Below are positions 29,131 through 41,932 of a DNA stretch of 64,000 nt, piece by piece. The notes below the pieces were generated by a model, which ran no database searches, was not told the origin of the DNA, and saw nothing but the letters and a program-made list of their open reading frames with translations. The stretch covers positions 2,446,198 to 2,510,197 of the forward strand of contig JACAXG010000068.1 in NCBI GenBank assembly GCA_018881555.1, in the 5' to 3' direction. This stretch comes from Amblyornis subalaris (taxonomy: Eukaryota > Chordata > Aves > Passeriformes > Ptilonorhynchidae). The position numbers and the translations under genes are program-made. How positions within the stretch are numbered: the stretch's first letter is position 1; each line of letters opens with the position of its first letter.

Positions 29131-30720
29131 GGAATGGGTGAGGCTGTGAGGGAAGGGCTCAGTGTCGGACAGAGTGGCCCTCCAGCCGTGCTGCTCCATC
29201 CTTTAGGATGGCTCAGAGGAAGACACAGGAAGACCCCAGTGGTCTGAAAGCTTCCCACGGGCAGGACAGGGACAAGCTGCCCAGCAGTCCAGGGTGTGTG
29301 TGTTGTCCTCAGTCACCACAGGAGCAAAGGAGAGGGTGAGACCTGTCCATAACTTCCTTTGGGACTGGGTGGCTTCACTAGAAGCGAGCTGGGAGGTGAG
29401 GATCTGTGGAGCATCCTTGATGGGAGATGATCTCTGCAGCACTTGCCATTGCACTCTTGTTCCACCCCCTGGGACTCCATTTTTCCTGCTGGGCAGAGTG
29501 GGCTGCTTGCCTCTGATTCCTTTCCCACTAGCCCTGGTAGGGAAACAAGCTTCTGTGAACACCTTCACTGAGAAAAATTATTTCCTGGCCTTCCTGCACG
29601 TTCTGGGCAATCCTGCTGCTTCATCCGCACCTCCTCCACCCGGACCCCCAGCTTCCTTGCTGATGGTTCAGCAGGGTGGGCTGCAAATAAATCCTCCCTT
29701 CTGGTCAATCCCTGGGCGAGGGGGATGATCCAAGCCCGCTCACTGCTCAGTGCCCCAGCTTCCTGCGGCAGCATTTGAACCAGGGTAAGGTACTCAACTG
29801 GTAAAGGGTGGTGTGCTCGTTGAAAATACACATTTCAAAAGGTATAAATAGGGAAAATGTTGGCCTAAGTACCGCAGAAGGCTACCCCTGTGTTCATGAA
29901 GGTAGTGGAATGGCTTCCCTAAGAATTACTGTACTCTCTGCCTAAAAATGGAGCAATTCAAACCAATGACATACAATAGAAGTAGAACAAGGTAAGCAAT
30001 TACATTTTGCCATCTCTGCACCCCCGAGCTCAGGACTTTGGAAGGCCAAAGATCAGTTGGTAACAGGAAAGCAACATGGAAACCTGTTAGATCTTGTCTG
30101 CTGAAACCAACGGACTCCCACCTATGTGACTGAAAACAGAACTATGTAAATCACCATTTCTTTAATTTGCTTTTTCCTTCATAAACTGAACTTTTACATG
30201 TCAAGTATCAGGTGAAGCATGTTTTACTTTTTACTTTTCTGTTGGAATGCAAAATCAGAAATACTGGTTTGGATCTGATGATTTTTTTTTAATTCTAGAT
30301 GAATTATCTTGGTTTGCTGTTAGGTATTTCTAAATTGAGGTACATTTCTAAGATTCCCTCACTAGAAAACACTCTCATCTTAAGATATGAACAATACTCT
30401 GCCCTTGTCAAGTGCTGGGTGAAGTGCACAGGACAGNGAGCCCAGAGTTCTGGAAATGAGCCTGTTTGCAGGAGTGGTTCTTCCTGTACCTGGGTGAGTT
30501 TCTCAGACGCTGAGCATGGAATGAGCTGATTCTCCCCAGGCAGCACCTTGCTGGTTTTGAAACCATCTCCCTGCTTCCGGAGATGTGGCTGGAAAGACTT
30601 CTCCCTCCTGTGGCCAGCTACAGTGGGATTAAACACNCCATGCCCTGAGCAGGGCTCTGCTTTCCAGTGTTCTCCAAAACCACCTTTAGTCTTTAAGCTG
30701 ATATCATTTAGAAGGCATTA
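29131..30720. other. Intergenic sequence, no gene recognised
   Basis: The composition is ordinary. There is a notable lack of ambiguous bases from 28200 to 30436, continuing from the CpG-rich block. No mobile element or RNA gene was recognised. Confidence 0.7.
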
Positions 30721-30949
30721 ATAGTGCTGCTTGTTCTACCTCGCTGCGCAAAAACAATTTCGTTTGCTTTCTGAGCTGAGAGGAAAAATTTTATTGGTGA
30801 GGGAGTGAGACAAACTTTGTGTGGGGTAAATCTGAGCCCTCCNGCTCGGGTTGGGGGGTGTGGCTGGGGGCAGGTGGCTCTCAAACCTCTGCTTCAACTG
30901 CGCCCCTCTCCCAGCCCAGCCAGGGGCACCTGCTGACAAACAGTGAACG

Positions 30950-31400
30950 GCTGAAGGATAACAACGAGTCACGTGGAAAGAGGAAATTGTTTTTTTGACA
31001 ATCTGCTGTTGGGCAGGGGAGGAGGCAAAAAGACCCCCGTAAGAATGAAGAGCCTGGGAGAAAGGGGATAAGTTAACGTTAAATGGGCATGCGGTGACAG
31101 GGAGGGAAATGGTGGGACAGCTGGAAATGCGGCAGGAGCCGGGAGAAAATCGATACGAGATAAGCGTTCCAGGGGTAGTGCTGTTCATCAGGTGACAAAG
31201 TTAAAGGCAGAGAGACGCTAAAAGTGAGAAAATATCACTGACCCCCTGCAGTATTGATCAAACAGCTGAGACACCCAAGGCCAAAGTCACTAATAAAGTG
31301 AGACGTATCAGCAGGAGGCCCATGAGAGCAGATGAGTTGGCTTCCGAAGGTCTTAAAAATAAAAATAAAACATATCTGCAAAAGTTCTTGTTAACCATCT
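30950..31400. other. Candidate non-coding regulatory block
   Basis: This repeat-free block contains GTTAACGTTAA (31072-31082, HNF1/homeobox-like), TATTGATC (31252-31259, ONECUT-like), and several GATA and TAAT words. The look is that of conserved vertebrate enhancers, but conservation cannot be seen from one sequence. Confidence 0.3.
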
Positions 31401-32816
31401 TCTTTGTCTTGTTAAGAGCAAAGGAGACAAAGCAGCTTTGTGGGGANGCACGGCCAGGGAACAGGGAGGCACAGAGGTTTGCTGTGCTGTTTGAAAAGTG
31501 AGTGCATTTTGTAGTGGAGAGAAAAGAGGAGCCTGGGTCAGTCTGGTCACCTGAGCACCCTTAGTGACACCTTTGCCCATCTGCCAGCAGCACCCCCAAA
31601 GCACAAGCCCTGAATTGGTTTGCATAGGGAGGATCAGGTGATTTGTGGGCCTTGGTTTCCTCTGATTGCACATGGCTGAGGGAGGCAGGAGTGGCAGCTC
31701 TCTCCCAGGGCACAGCCAGTTCAAATAGGACCAATAATTAAATGAACAGAAGTTTATGCCCTGCCTCCTCCCCCTTGAAATGCCTGAAATTGGGCCTGAA
31801 GGATTTGATGCCCTCATCTGCTTTCTGAAATAGGTTCAGGTCAACTTGGTGTGGGCAAGACTTTTTATGATGAGTGGACAGTGTGAAAAGAGAAAGGTGA
31901 GTAGTTGTAAAGAGGGTAAATGTGTTTTAAAGTGCTGTCTGGATAAAGTCAAAATAGAGATGAATGAGGCTGTGTGGTAGGCTACAGTGGGGAATGGAAT
32001 AACTTTATTTTTGGGTCTTGATGATGCATGTTAAATAAGAAGAAAGCCCCTCTCCTCTCTTCTTAAAGGAATCAGGAGAGCCTTTTCACCTCTCCTGTTT
32101 TTAATGAGTGAAGTTCCAGAGTGATTGTTCTCTGCCAGGAAATATCTAATTTAAACATTAGACATAGGTCCAGCTTGCAGGTATGTGGATTTTGAGTGAA
32201 TAATTCTTGGATGTGTACATCTGTACAGTGAAAACCCAGCAAACTATAATAACTCTTTCTGTTTAATATTTGTAAATTCTAGAAAAATCTTTGTTGTTTC
32301 ACGTACTTTAGAAATTAGTGAGTCAGGAAACTAAATGTTCTGTTTACTTCTTCATTGCTGAAATGCCCTTTTATTGCAGTTCTTAGTGTGTCTGGGAACA
32401 GGAGTGTCCCAGAACTACCCAGAAACAGCAGAGAGGATCTGTTTAGGCTATTTTGTTGTGCTATTTTACAGCTATCCCAGAACTTGCATCATTATCTGTT
32501 ATATTTGTGCACTTTTACGTGCCTTTATTGTGGTTGTTAAGATCCTAAGTACTGGGAAAGCAGAACTGCTTGAGACTGGGGCGAGAAAAAGAAAACCCCC
32601 ACCGTTTAGTTAGGTTTTTTTGAAAGANAACTTCCCCTGGCTCCTGTATTTCCTCTGGCTTTTGCCCCTCTCCCTTATGGAGTGAAGCAGGAAAGGAAGA
32701 TGAAATAAATACTGACTTACTAACTGAGGGTAGACATGAGATCCCTGTTGTGATGATGATGTAGTGTCCTAAAAGCACNTGTACTCTGAATAATTTTAGC
32801 ACAGGAACTGGCAGGT

Positions 32817-32843
32817 CCCCCCCAAAGGAGGTTTTTTGGGGGG
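32817..32843. other. C-tract/G-tract perfect hairpin
   Basis: CCCCCCAAA (32818-32826) is the exact reverse complement of TTTGGGGGG (32835-32843), with an 8-base loop. It forms a stable 9-bp stem; its function is unknown. Confidence 0.7.
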
Positions 32844-34405
32844 AAGAGAAGATTCCACAAAGGAAGCTGACAGAGGAGAAGGGATTTATGTAGCTCAGCT
32901 GTAGGGAAGAGAGGTGAAAGCAGTTGCTGGCTTCATTTCTATGGCAGTAGGAACAACTGCACCTTAAATTCCTAGCTGAAGACCCTAAACCCAGAAGACT
33001 GCTTGTTTTAATGGATAGGGTTACCACTGGAAATGTTTGCAGAATTTAACTGGGACATTGGCCACTTTACATACAGCAAGGTCAGATCAGGGAGCAAAGA
33101 GAGATTAATCTAATTAAATCAATATGTGATTGCTAAGCCTTATAATAAAGCCTAAAAAAAGAACTTTGGGGAGAAAAATTGATTACCTTTGCAGAGTATG
33201 AAATGGAACCACTGTTTGTTCATGAAGTACCTTTGNAGAGGTTTAAAAAATGATTGACTTCTTCCTCTACCTCTTTGGGATCTGTCTTAGCTGTGTCCTG
33301 TGACGTGACCAAGTATTTTAGGCTTCCAGCAAGATCCCCTGACACATCCAGCAGATCTCGTGCTGCTGCAGGGACTAAGGCCATCAAACTCCCTCCTGCT
33401 TCNCAGTTCATCAGCATTCCCACAATTTCTGCCATGAGACATCCCACTCAGCTTGTCTACAGGTGTTGAGAAGTGCAGGTGAGAGCGTGGCCGTCACACA
33501 CACCCTTCTGGACCNCAAGTCCATCCCATAACTGCTTTCTCCATCCCTGTACCCCTTTCCCAGTGCTCCCTGCCGAGGAACATCGCTCCCAGCTGCAACT
33601 GAGGAGATGTGAGGACCTGGGATGTGCCTCAGAGAGGCCATCCCGAGCAGGGGGATAACGGATGATGTGCCAGCCCTGGAATCTCCGTGAGCACAACCAG
33701 ACCCGTTGGTATGGAAACAGCCTGGTATTTAGGGGAAGGCACCATCCCCAGCACCCTCCAGCTATTTGTACTTGTCTAATTATTATTACTCTTTGCATTT
33801 TCCTCCAGTGGATGAGTAATGGAGGAGGGTTGGAGGGAAGGGATGGTGCAGGGGGAAGGGAGCAGTGATTTGTGGGATGGGTATCTCCTCCTGGAGAGGA
33901 GGGCATTGATCTTGCTGAGCATCCAGGGGCAGGCCCAGCTGCTGGAGTGTGGTGTTTGCCTCAGTGGGTGTCAGGGTTTGAGTGGGGACCGTGGTGGGAT
34001 TCAAGATTTTTTTGACCTGCAAGTGGCAGTTATTCATGTTTTGATTTCTAAATATTCCCCACCAAGCCCACAGTTGTTCTGAAAGTGAGCCATTCCCCCG
34101 CGAGACCCGAGGAGAAGTTAAAGGATTTCTGAGATCCTGATCCTTGATAAGCAAAATCTCCTGATCGTTGTAAGAGTTAGTTTAACAAATCAAACCATTT
34201 TAAAGAGTAACTTTCTCTTGCTAGAGCCAAAGGTAATTCTGGATCTTTCAGGGCAGAAATCTTTATCCAAATGGGGATGGCAGTGGTAGCTCTATAACAA
34301 CCTTTCCTTTGGTGGAGCACATTGGTGACTGACATGGGTTTGTTAGGACATTCAGGGAATTCTATGGTCTTGTCCAGTCTGAGTGGGAAATCGANCCCTG
34401 ATTTG

Positions 34406-34434
34406 TCTTTTCTTTTTTTTTTCTTTTTTTTTTG
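34406..34434. repeat. T-rich low-complexity tract
   Basis: Runs of T are interrupted by single C or G. This is simple sequence with no other signal. Confidence 0.85.
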
Positions 34435-36229
34435 TGTTTAAGCATTTACCTACCTTCTGAGAATCTTGCTTGGTTTTCTTTACTCTTGACCAAGAAGTTC
34501 CCAGAACAGTCNTGCTGACCTCCCAGAGGGATCCTCTCTGTGTTTTCCCACTGCGGAATTTGGAGTCAGTGATCCTGTTTGAGTGAAGTGCAAAGCATTT
34601 TGGCCTCCTGGAGATTTACAGGGGTGGGGAGAGGACAGGATGTTTTGTGAGGGTGGAGAGTGGGGTATTAATTCCTATTTCACTGAGAGATGCTTAAATG
34701 AGAAATCTGCATGTATCAACAGCGAAGATTTAGCCCAGTATCAGTTTAACCAAGCTTTTGTTACCTGAGCCTTTTTATTTGTGTTTCACACAGATCATTG
34801 TGATGTCTTTAAACACTGTACACTTGCAAAAGTCTAATTCTCTTTATCAATAAGGGGGTTGGGTTTCTTTGGCCACATCCAGGTGGCAAAGAGCAGTTTG
34901 TACCTTCTGTAGGAGAATTTGTATGTGATGCAACAAATTTCCCCTTGTTTTGGGTGATACTTAAACCTCTAGGGCCAAGAAAGCTCAACAATNTCTAACC
35001 TGGCTCTTCTTGTGTCTCGTGTGAGTTACATGTGGGATATTTATAGATGCAGTGAAGGAATTCTATGGAATATTTNTAGATTAAGTTCAGGAATTTTATC
35101 AAGGCTCATTTTTATTCTGTGGAGCACATGCTTTTATGCAGTTTTTCGGTTTTGTTTTTATTTTGCTACCTGATTCCCAAGAGGAGGTTTCTTGACATCC
35201 ACACAAGCTCATATCATGCCTCAATCTGTGATTATAGAGAATTTCATGCTTGTATTGCTCCCTGTGGCCGTGGGGGATCTCGGGCTGCTCTGACAGCAGA
35301 GGCTTCCCCTGTTGATCAGAGCTGTGCTCAGCAAGGTGAGGCCTTCGTAAGACTGTCCAAAACTTCTTATTCTGCTCCAGAGAGGCAGCAGTAAAACCAG
35401 CACCTGATGGGTCACCCTTTGGGATGCTCTTGGTTTCTGTGAAAATACAGCTGCTTCTCACAGTGAATAAACAGTTGGATGAGGAGGAAGATGCTGGGCC
35501 TGGATCACAACCAGAGGAGTTCCTACCCCAGGGTAACACAACTTTGTTTGTTCCGGTGTATCTCAAGCAGAAGCTTTGGAGGGTGTTTGGAAACCAGTGC
35601 AGCCAAAGCCCAGTGTGATCAAATACAGGTTTTGCACAGTGTAAACAAACCCCCTCAAAGACATTTTCCTGCCTCCCCTCTGTTCTGGAGCTGTGCACTC
35701 TGCTCCCTGTAACACCCTGATCTCCCAAAATCCACCCCAGGGAAGGCCTCTGAGGCATGGTGCTGGGAATTTGCTTGGGTGGGGTAGGGAAGCAGCTTGG
35801 TTCTTTGTCCTTTGACAGAACAGTCCAGAATTATTGAAATTCATGGTGGGTAAGCATCAAATCTGCATTTCTTCCCCTTGAGCAGCCTGTTCTGTTAACA
35901 GCCAAACCTTGTAAACCAAAGCCATCCCTTCCTTTGGGGACAGGAAGAGTTTTGAAGCTCTAGAACTGTAAAGGTGTATTGTCTGTCACAATCAAAAACC
36001 AACATGCTCAAGCATAAAATCTGCTTGTTCTCGAGCATTTCTTGGTGAATGAACTGGAGGATTGTTGGCTGAATTTCCCAGCCATTCCAGCTCGTGGATG
36101 AGCATCCCTGCCCTCCCCTCGCCCTGGTGGGCAGGCNGGACCTGATTCAGAGAGCTCTGGGGCCAGGTTTAACCTGCCCCTTCAGTTACATGATCTGGGA
36201 AGGGAAGAAACAAAAGATCTGAGCTGCAA

Positions 36230-36680
36230 AAGGCCCCAGCTCAAGCCAATCCGAGGGCACACGACGGTAACAGCCAATTATGATGGGATTATAAAAGATG
36301 GCATTACAGCANTGGAAGTATTGATTGAACCTTTAGCCATACAGACACTGAAAGAGAGAAGGAATGAGTGTGAGATCAATATATGCATCTTTAGGCCTAT
36401 TTATCTCTGGGTGGTTTTTCCATTCCCCTTCCTGTTCGATATGGCATAATTTACCTTCATAAAGTGTTCAGCGTCAGGGGTCCATTATCAGAGTAATCAG
36501 TTTTGATTAGTAGAGAAAGGGTACAAAATTGTTTAGCCTCTAGATAGAACTGTGAAGAGTGAGTAAACTATGCTTGACAGCACCTAATGCAGTTAGAATG
36601 TAGACTTAATTTGATTCCAATTCTTTATGGCTTTCCGTGATTTCAAGCATCTATTGGTTTGTTAGAAAAATATAATAGGA
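36230..36680. promoter_or_regulatory. Candidate enhancer block with homeobox and ONECUT-type sites
   Basis: This AT-rich, repeat-free block holds CAATTA (36275-36280), GGATTA (36286-36291, OTX/PITX-type K50 site), TATTGAT (36319-36325) and ATCAATA (36375-36381), both ONECUT-type and in opposite orientation 50 bp apart, then ATGCAT (36383-36388) and further TGATTA and TTAATT words. Such dense, ordered words with no repeat ancestry resemble vertebrate conserved non-coding elements. Conservation is not shown here. Confidence 0.4.
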
Positions 36681-39580
36681 AATGGGCTGTGGCAGGTGGG
36701 AGGGGAGAGGGAGGAGAGAGATAATTTAAGTTTGCAGGATGCAATTTTCCTCAANATAAACATTCTAATGCAATTTGATGCCTGTTGTGTTTTGGTGCGC
36801 CGGGCAGGAGCTTTTATTTTTCAGGTTTATTTTTAGCACTTTGAGGATACACAGGGGGTAACCCAAGCTGGGTGGTTGGATGTTTATTCCCAGTGCCACG
36901 AGCTGAGCCTCAGAAACTCTGACCTGCAGCACNGAGCTGGGAGTCAAGGCTCTTGTCTTTCCTTCCCAGCTCTTTCCCTCCAGCTNTGCTGCAGCATTGG
37001 CCTCCTCCTAACTTGTGCTTGCTCCTTTTAAAGTGGAGTGGAGACTCCTGTCAGATGCATTAGTGGTGGCAGAGGTCTTGGAGATCTTCTAGTGAAGTGG
37101 GAAGTTGCTTTGAAGTCAATCATTGATCAGGAGGTGATTAATGCTACTGATTCCCATCAGTGTCAGGGAAAAGCCAATTAAGATTTTAGTGGGCAATGAC
37201 TTCACTCTGCTCCAGTTCTCAGGACAACCTGCAGAACGGCAGTGCAGTATGCTGGAAAGCAGTAGCTGTTTCCCCAAACTTCCATCACNCAGAGGTCAGT
37301 CAGTTAACAGCATGACAGGAGAGCAGTTGGGACATTCCCTCCACATGGCTGACTGCAGGTGCATCCCTGAGTGTGGCGGGAAGTGATGCTCAGGGACCAG
37401 TGTCTGTCACCCCAGGGTTCAGGGTTTAGTCCTGATGCACACCCCAAATGGGGAAATCCACATCCCTGCTGCCCCCTGCTCTTCTCCTGCAGTGAACTGA
37501 CACGAGGATTTAACCTCAGCCCTGAGTTAGGTCAGTAACCAACAGTGCAGAGGCAGATGTGGGGGCAGAGGGGGCAGCTGGCAGGTCACCTCCAGCATGC
37601 CCCTGGTGAGAGGCATGAGAGGCACAGGGCAGCTGGCTGGGTCATCTGCAGCTGTAATGTGAATGGAAAATTGATGATAAAACCTGAGTGTGCCAACTCC
37701 CATCACATTTAACTGAAGCTTTTAAACTCTTCTCAGATACCNATCGTGTTCTAAACCCTCCTTGCTTTTTCCTCTGTCTCTTTTTTTTTGTTTTCCAAGA
37801 GAAGTTGGCCAGTTGGAAGAAAACCAGACAGAATTCTTGACGTTGGCCAACGAAGTCCAGCAAGGGACCAGCCTGGATGTTGCACCCCCAAAGCCAAGCC
37901 GAGCCTCTGGAGCTCANACCCAGAGGCACATCTGCCTCTGCCCATCCATGTGAGGGGCCCTTGCCCTGGGTGAATTATCAATAACACTCTGCATGACATA
38001 TTTATTTTTTTTAGTTTTATCTATAAAATTAGAGCTGGACAAATCCATTGGAGTAACAGGATCTCCAGTCACAGATCCTGTAGCATTTGGTTTATACCCT
38101 CTGGTTACCAGNGCTTTTATACCTTTTAGCACTTTGAAATGGAGACAGTGTTGCTGGTTCTTGTGCCTTTACTGAGTCTTGGGGTGTTTGGGCTTGTGTT
38201 TATTATCCCAGCTCCTGGAGGCAAGTGACTGCAAGAGAATCTTGGCTTTTGTTTTAAGCATTTCTAGTAATTGTGGTTTGTGAGAATGGCTTTAAAATGT
38301 GATCTGGCTCCACNGTAAAGAGTCAGGAACTAGAAGGCAAATAAAACCTTAAGTTAAAAAAAGCACAGCTCTGATTAATTTTGGAGCTACTTATCCCTTT
38401 TTTTTTTTTTTGGAGGGTGAACAACTTATACTCACAATACGTGTGTATATATATACATAATATATACAAGGAGGGGTTCACTTCTATTTTTCTTTTTTTT
38501 TTTCACTTGGAAAGTTGTGCATAATGTAAAGAATTGGCAAGAAACTACCATCAAATACAGCAAAAATACTTGAAACTACTTTCCTCCTGTGCTGCTTCAC
38601 TTGCTCCACATCCAATGCAAGCCAAAGCAGCCGAATGCTGGGCTTGGAAATGACTTTTCATGGTGAATTTATGTCCAGCTGGAAGTGGCTGTAGCAACTT
38701 CTGCTACTGGAATTGAGGGAATGCACCTTGGGCTCTAAAGGGATGGGCAAGAGGTGACGTGACCTTGAGTGGTTTGGATAGGGTGGTGGTTGGATGATGA
38801 CTGTGGTCAAAAAAGAACTGACNGTTATTATCCAAAAAGTCTTAAGTATACCAGTGCTGGTCTTGGGTTTTGTTTGTTTGCCTTCTTTAAGGAATGCAAA
38901 TGATGTAAATTCATTTCTATGTCTATTTTTTTTGGTCAAGCCAAGATGTTACACTTTGTACAGACAATNAGAGCCAGCTGAAGGCTTGTTGTGTGCCAGA
39001 GCAGCCTGCTGGAGTGTAAAGACTCATGAAGAAAANAGAATTGGTGCAGTTAGTTGCTCACAGAAATTTTTGGTTTCTAAAGAGAAACAGGCTGAATCTG
39101 GGGGGTATTGCTGGAATGGGACATTTCCCAGCACCTTTTATCTGTTTGATAGCAGCTGGCCTTGCCCCACCATGAAAATGGCAGAATTTTGCGGTGAACA
39201 TTAACTCTGCTTTTGCAGACCTCTGTCAGAAACTTCAGCCAGTGCGTGGATGGGGCAGAAGTGCTAAAGCAAAATTTCAGAGTGAATAAGAAGGATTTCT
39301 GTGCCTGGTTTTTTGGTCCATAGCCCAGCAGAACTCTTAAGCACATGTGCCATCTGAAGGAAGTGTGTAACATCTTAAGTGCATTTGTTTCAGCTGTGTT
39401 CACGCCTCTCNGTCAAGTACTTCCCATGAAAATTTGGACTATAAAACCCTGCTGGTATGAAAGTTTTTTTTCTTCTATAAAGTTTAAAGTTGTGTGCAGC
39501 AGTATTCCATATCCCAAACTAATAGTTTGCATGTGTGAATCAAAGTATGAAGTTCACAGTTTTTGAGCAAAGCCAATGTT
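36681..39580. other. Intergenic sequence, no gene recognised
   Basis: The composition is ordinary, with a poly(T) run and a TA-rich microsatellite at 38398-38470. A partial reverse CTCF-like word (12 of 14) lies at 37469-37482. No exon or mobile element was recognised. Confidence 0.7.
38398..38470. repeat. Poly(T) run and (TA)-rich microsatellite
   Basis: Fourteen T occur at 38398-38411. About 30 bases later comes a GTGTGTATATATATAC stretch running into TAATATATAC at 38441-38468. Confidence 0.85.
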
Positions 39581-39584
39581 TATA

Positions 39585-40175
39585 ACGTGACACGTCCAGT
39601 GTGCCGCTCACCTGCTTAATCACAAAGCTCATATATTCTTCATATATTGTGGAATTGGGACCTGTAGAGTAGCAAGGCTTGCTGCTGGAAAGAGGTTAAA
39701 TTAATCAAGTAGTTTCAATGTGATAAATTATTAGCTGATCAAAATACACCATTTGTTTCTTTAAAAAAGTTAGATGACTGCAGAAGGAATGGGTTGCTTA
39801 TCTTTGTGTTCATGTGCATGTATTCCTGGTCTTTTAGGAAATTCATCTCCAGTGTAAATTCACAGATTTCCTTTCTTTGGGCTGGGATTACTCAGCTTTC
39901 TGGCCATGAATGTGATTTCAGACAAAGCCTAAGAAAATGGATCCTGTTGAATATCTGACATTCATCAGCTGCGCTGGGGAAGGGTCACCACGTGTTCTGT
40001 CAGCAGAGTTACCAGGCTTTAAGCAGACACATCTATCTGGGGCTGAATGATTTAAAGAGGTAACATTTTTCAGTAGTTAAAAGATGCCAGCTGAGTAAAT
40101 AAACCCAGGCCATCGTGCACGAGTTCTCCTGCTCCCCAAAGTTCATTAGTGATAACAAGACTCTTGGCATTTGGA
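39585..40175. other. Candidate non-coding regulatory block
   Basis: This repeat-free AT-rich stretch contains TTAAATTAATCAAG and GATAAATTATTAGC words near 39700-39735, a CACGTG E-box near 39990 and a GTCAGCA MAF half-site type word near 40000. It is proposed as an enhancer candidate by appearance only. Confidence 0.3.
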
Positions 40176-41830
40176 TAATAAATCCACGATCTAAGGGCTG
40201 CTGTGTGCAGGTTGAGGAGCTCAGATGGTGACATTAATGGTGCAAATACAATAACATTTGAAAAGAAACTTCTTGGAGGGGAGAGGAGGGAGGTGGAAAG
40301 GGCAGCCAAGTGTGAGAGCACTGAGGGGAATTTCATCACCACATCCCTCTCTGCAGAGCACCTACCACGGACCTGCCACATGCTGCTTGGGTTTTGTGTG
40401 TCAGAGCTTTGAAACAGCACAGAGAAGAGACTATTGGAGACAGTAAGAGTAAGGAATGGGAATGTTACCTGCCTGACTTGGTTTGTCTGGCCACGTCAGT
40501 TACAGAAATGGAGCCAGATGGGTTCAGTGAGTTCCTCGTGTCAGACAGGGCTCAGTGGCTGCCTGGGGATGTTCCCACTCAGCTCTTCCTCACATGTCTC
40601 ACTGCAATGATTTGCTTTGCAGTGAGCTACCTGCCTGCTTGGACTGTGGGAATCCATCCGTAATCCCAAAATACTTCTTGAAAAATCCATGCAGGGAAAT
40701 GCTAAAAACCTCCAGAAAAGCAGNTGTAGACTGTGAGATATTCTGGCCCTCACTGAGGCAGGGGCTACTTGTGATTTTTGGTAAAACCCCCCTTTTTTTT
40801 TTGCTTTATTATTAATTACCAACTCTTCCATCAGATATAGAAACTGTGTATGACTACAGCCTATGTTGATCTGATAGCAACTGGCTCTACAACAACGTTC
40901 TTCTTGGCCAGCAGAGAAAAAAAATAAAATGTTGTTTTGAAACTTTCTTTAGTGAGGGAAGGAAGAGAATCACATGTGGGCTAAGTGGAGTGGGGGATCC
41001 AGCACTGCTGCCCTGCCAGGGCTCCTCACAGGTCAGTGCTGGCTGTGGGTTTAAAGCCAGCTCTCCTGGCTTTGCTAAGAATGGTAAAAATATCTTTAGG
41101 CTGTAATTTTTATTGTTCTGGGCTTTAATTTTTATTGTTCTGGAGAGCAAGTGATGTGCTAGCACAGACTGATTTGTTTTCAGCCATGAGAAATAGTGAA
41201 TTCACCTGTAAAATCCTCCAAATTGCTTATCTTAGTAAAATGTTAATTGTTTGAAAGCTTCATGCTCTTGGGGGTTCATCTGTACTTTAGCAACTGCTTG
41301 AAACCAAAATCCTCAATCCAAAACCAAAACCATCTAAACATCTCCACGGAAAAAAAGCAAAACTATGTGTGACTAAATCTCTCCTTTGTTTAGAAATAGT
41401 AACAAAACTGCTCCTGTATGTCTGCTGGGTGGATAATGTGGATAATGNGGATAACAGAGCAATGTGGATGGGAGTTCATACACAAACTAACACCGTTGGC
41501 CTCCCCCACTTTATAAGTCACTTTTGGCAATAGCAACCCATGTCAAACGTGATCTCTCTGATCAGGTTACAGCTGAGGAAGGAGCCTGAATTGAGTTTTT
41601 TTTTCTCTCACAGGACTATGGTGGAAAATAGAATCAAAATTAGCAGGTAAATGAATAAAATCTCAAGGACAATAACGGAATAAGCATGTCTGCAGAGCAA
41701 TTTGCTATGAGGGAAAGNTGGCACCTCTTGTTTAAGGAGAAATAGAGAGGAGAAAATGTGTTCAGTNCTTAACTCCGAGACTGAGGAGAGAGGGAGAAGC
41801 TCTGGCAGAAGTAAATTCGGTGCTTCCTTA
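40176..41830. other. Intergenic sequence, no gene recognised
   Basis: It includes an 18-base tandem duplication at 41104-41143, a short T-run near 40793, and a small GGATAATGT-type repeat at 41431-41455. No exon or RNA gene was seen. Confidence 0.7.
41104..41143. repeat. Two-copy tandem duplication, period 22 bp
   Basis: TAATTTTTATTGTTCTGG occurs at 41104-41121 and again, identically, at 41126-41143. Confidence 0.94.
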
Positions 41831-41833
41831 CAN

Positions 41834-41932
41834 GGTTTAGTGCTGGACTTGGTGCTGCTGGATTAATGGTTGGACTCAAAGCTCTCGAGAGATCCTTTTC
41901 CATCTTAATGACTCTGTGATTCTATGATTCTA
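41834..41932 (+). mobile_element. CR1 LINE 3' end fragment
   Basis: It runs from GGTTTAGTGCTGGACTTGG through GGTTGGACTC and CCTTTTCCATCTTAATG to the terminal GATTCTATGATTCTA. This is the textbook CR1 tail ending in ATTCTATG-type repeats, truncated at the 5' side and in sense orientation. Confidence 0.9.

Larger units (their letters stand above)
31401..36230. other. Intergenic sequence, no gene recognised
   Basis: No exon, RNA gene or mobile element was recognised. It holds a C7/G6 hairpin at 32817-32843, a T-rich stretch at 34406-34434, a diverged tandem pair of about 35-40 bp around 35036-35105, and a 219-codon minus-strand open frame (35099-35758) without recognisable homology. Confidence 0.7.

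Noticed and set aside
35099..35758. 219-codon minus-strand open frame
   Set aside because: The composition looks random (Ser, Gln and Lys rich, no domain), no family was recognised, and plus-strand frames overlap it. Length alone is not enough.
37469..37482. Reverse CTCF-like word
   Set aside because: It has two mismatches to the core consensus, including the final GG.
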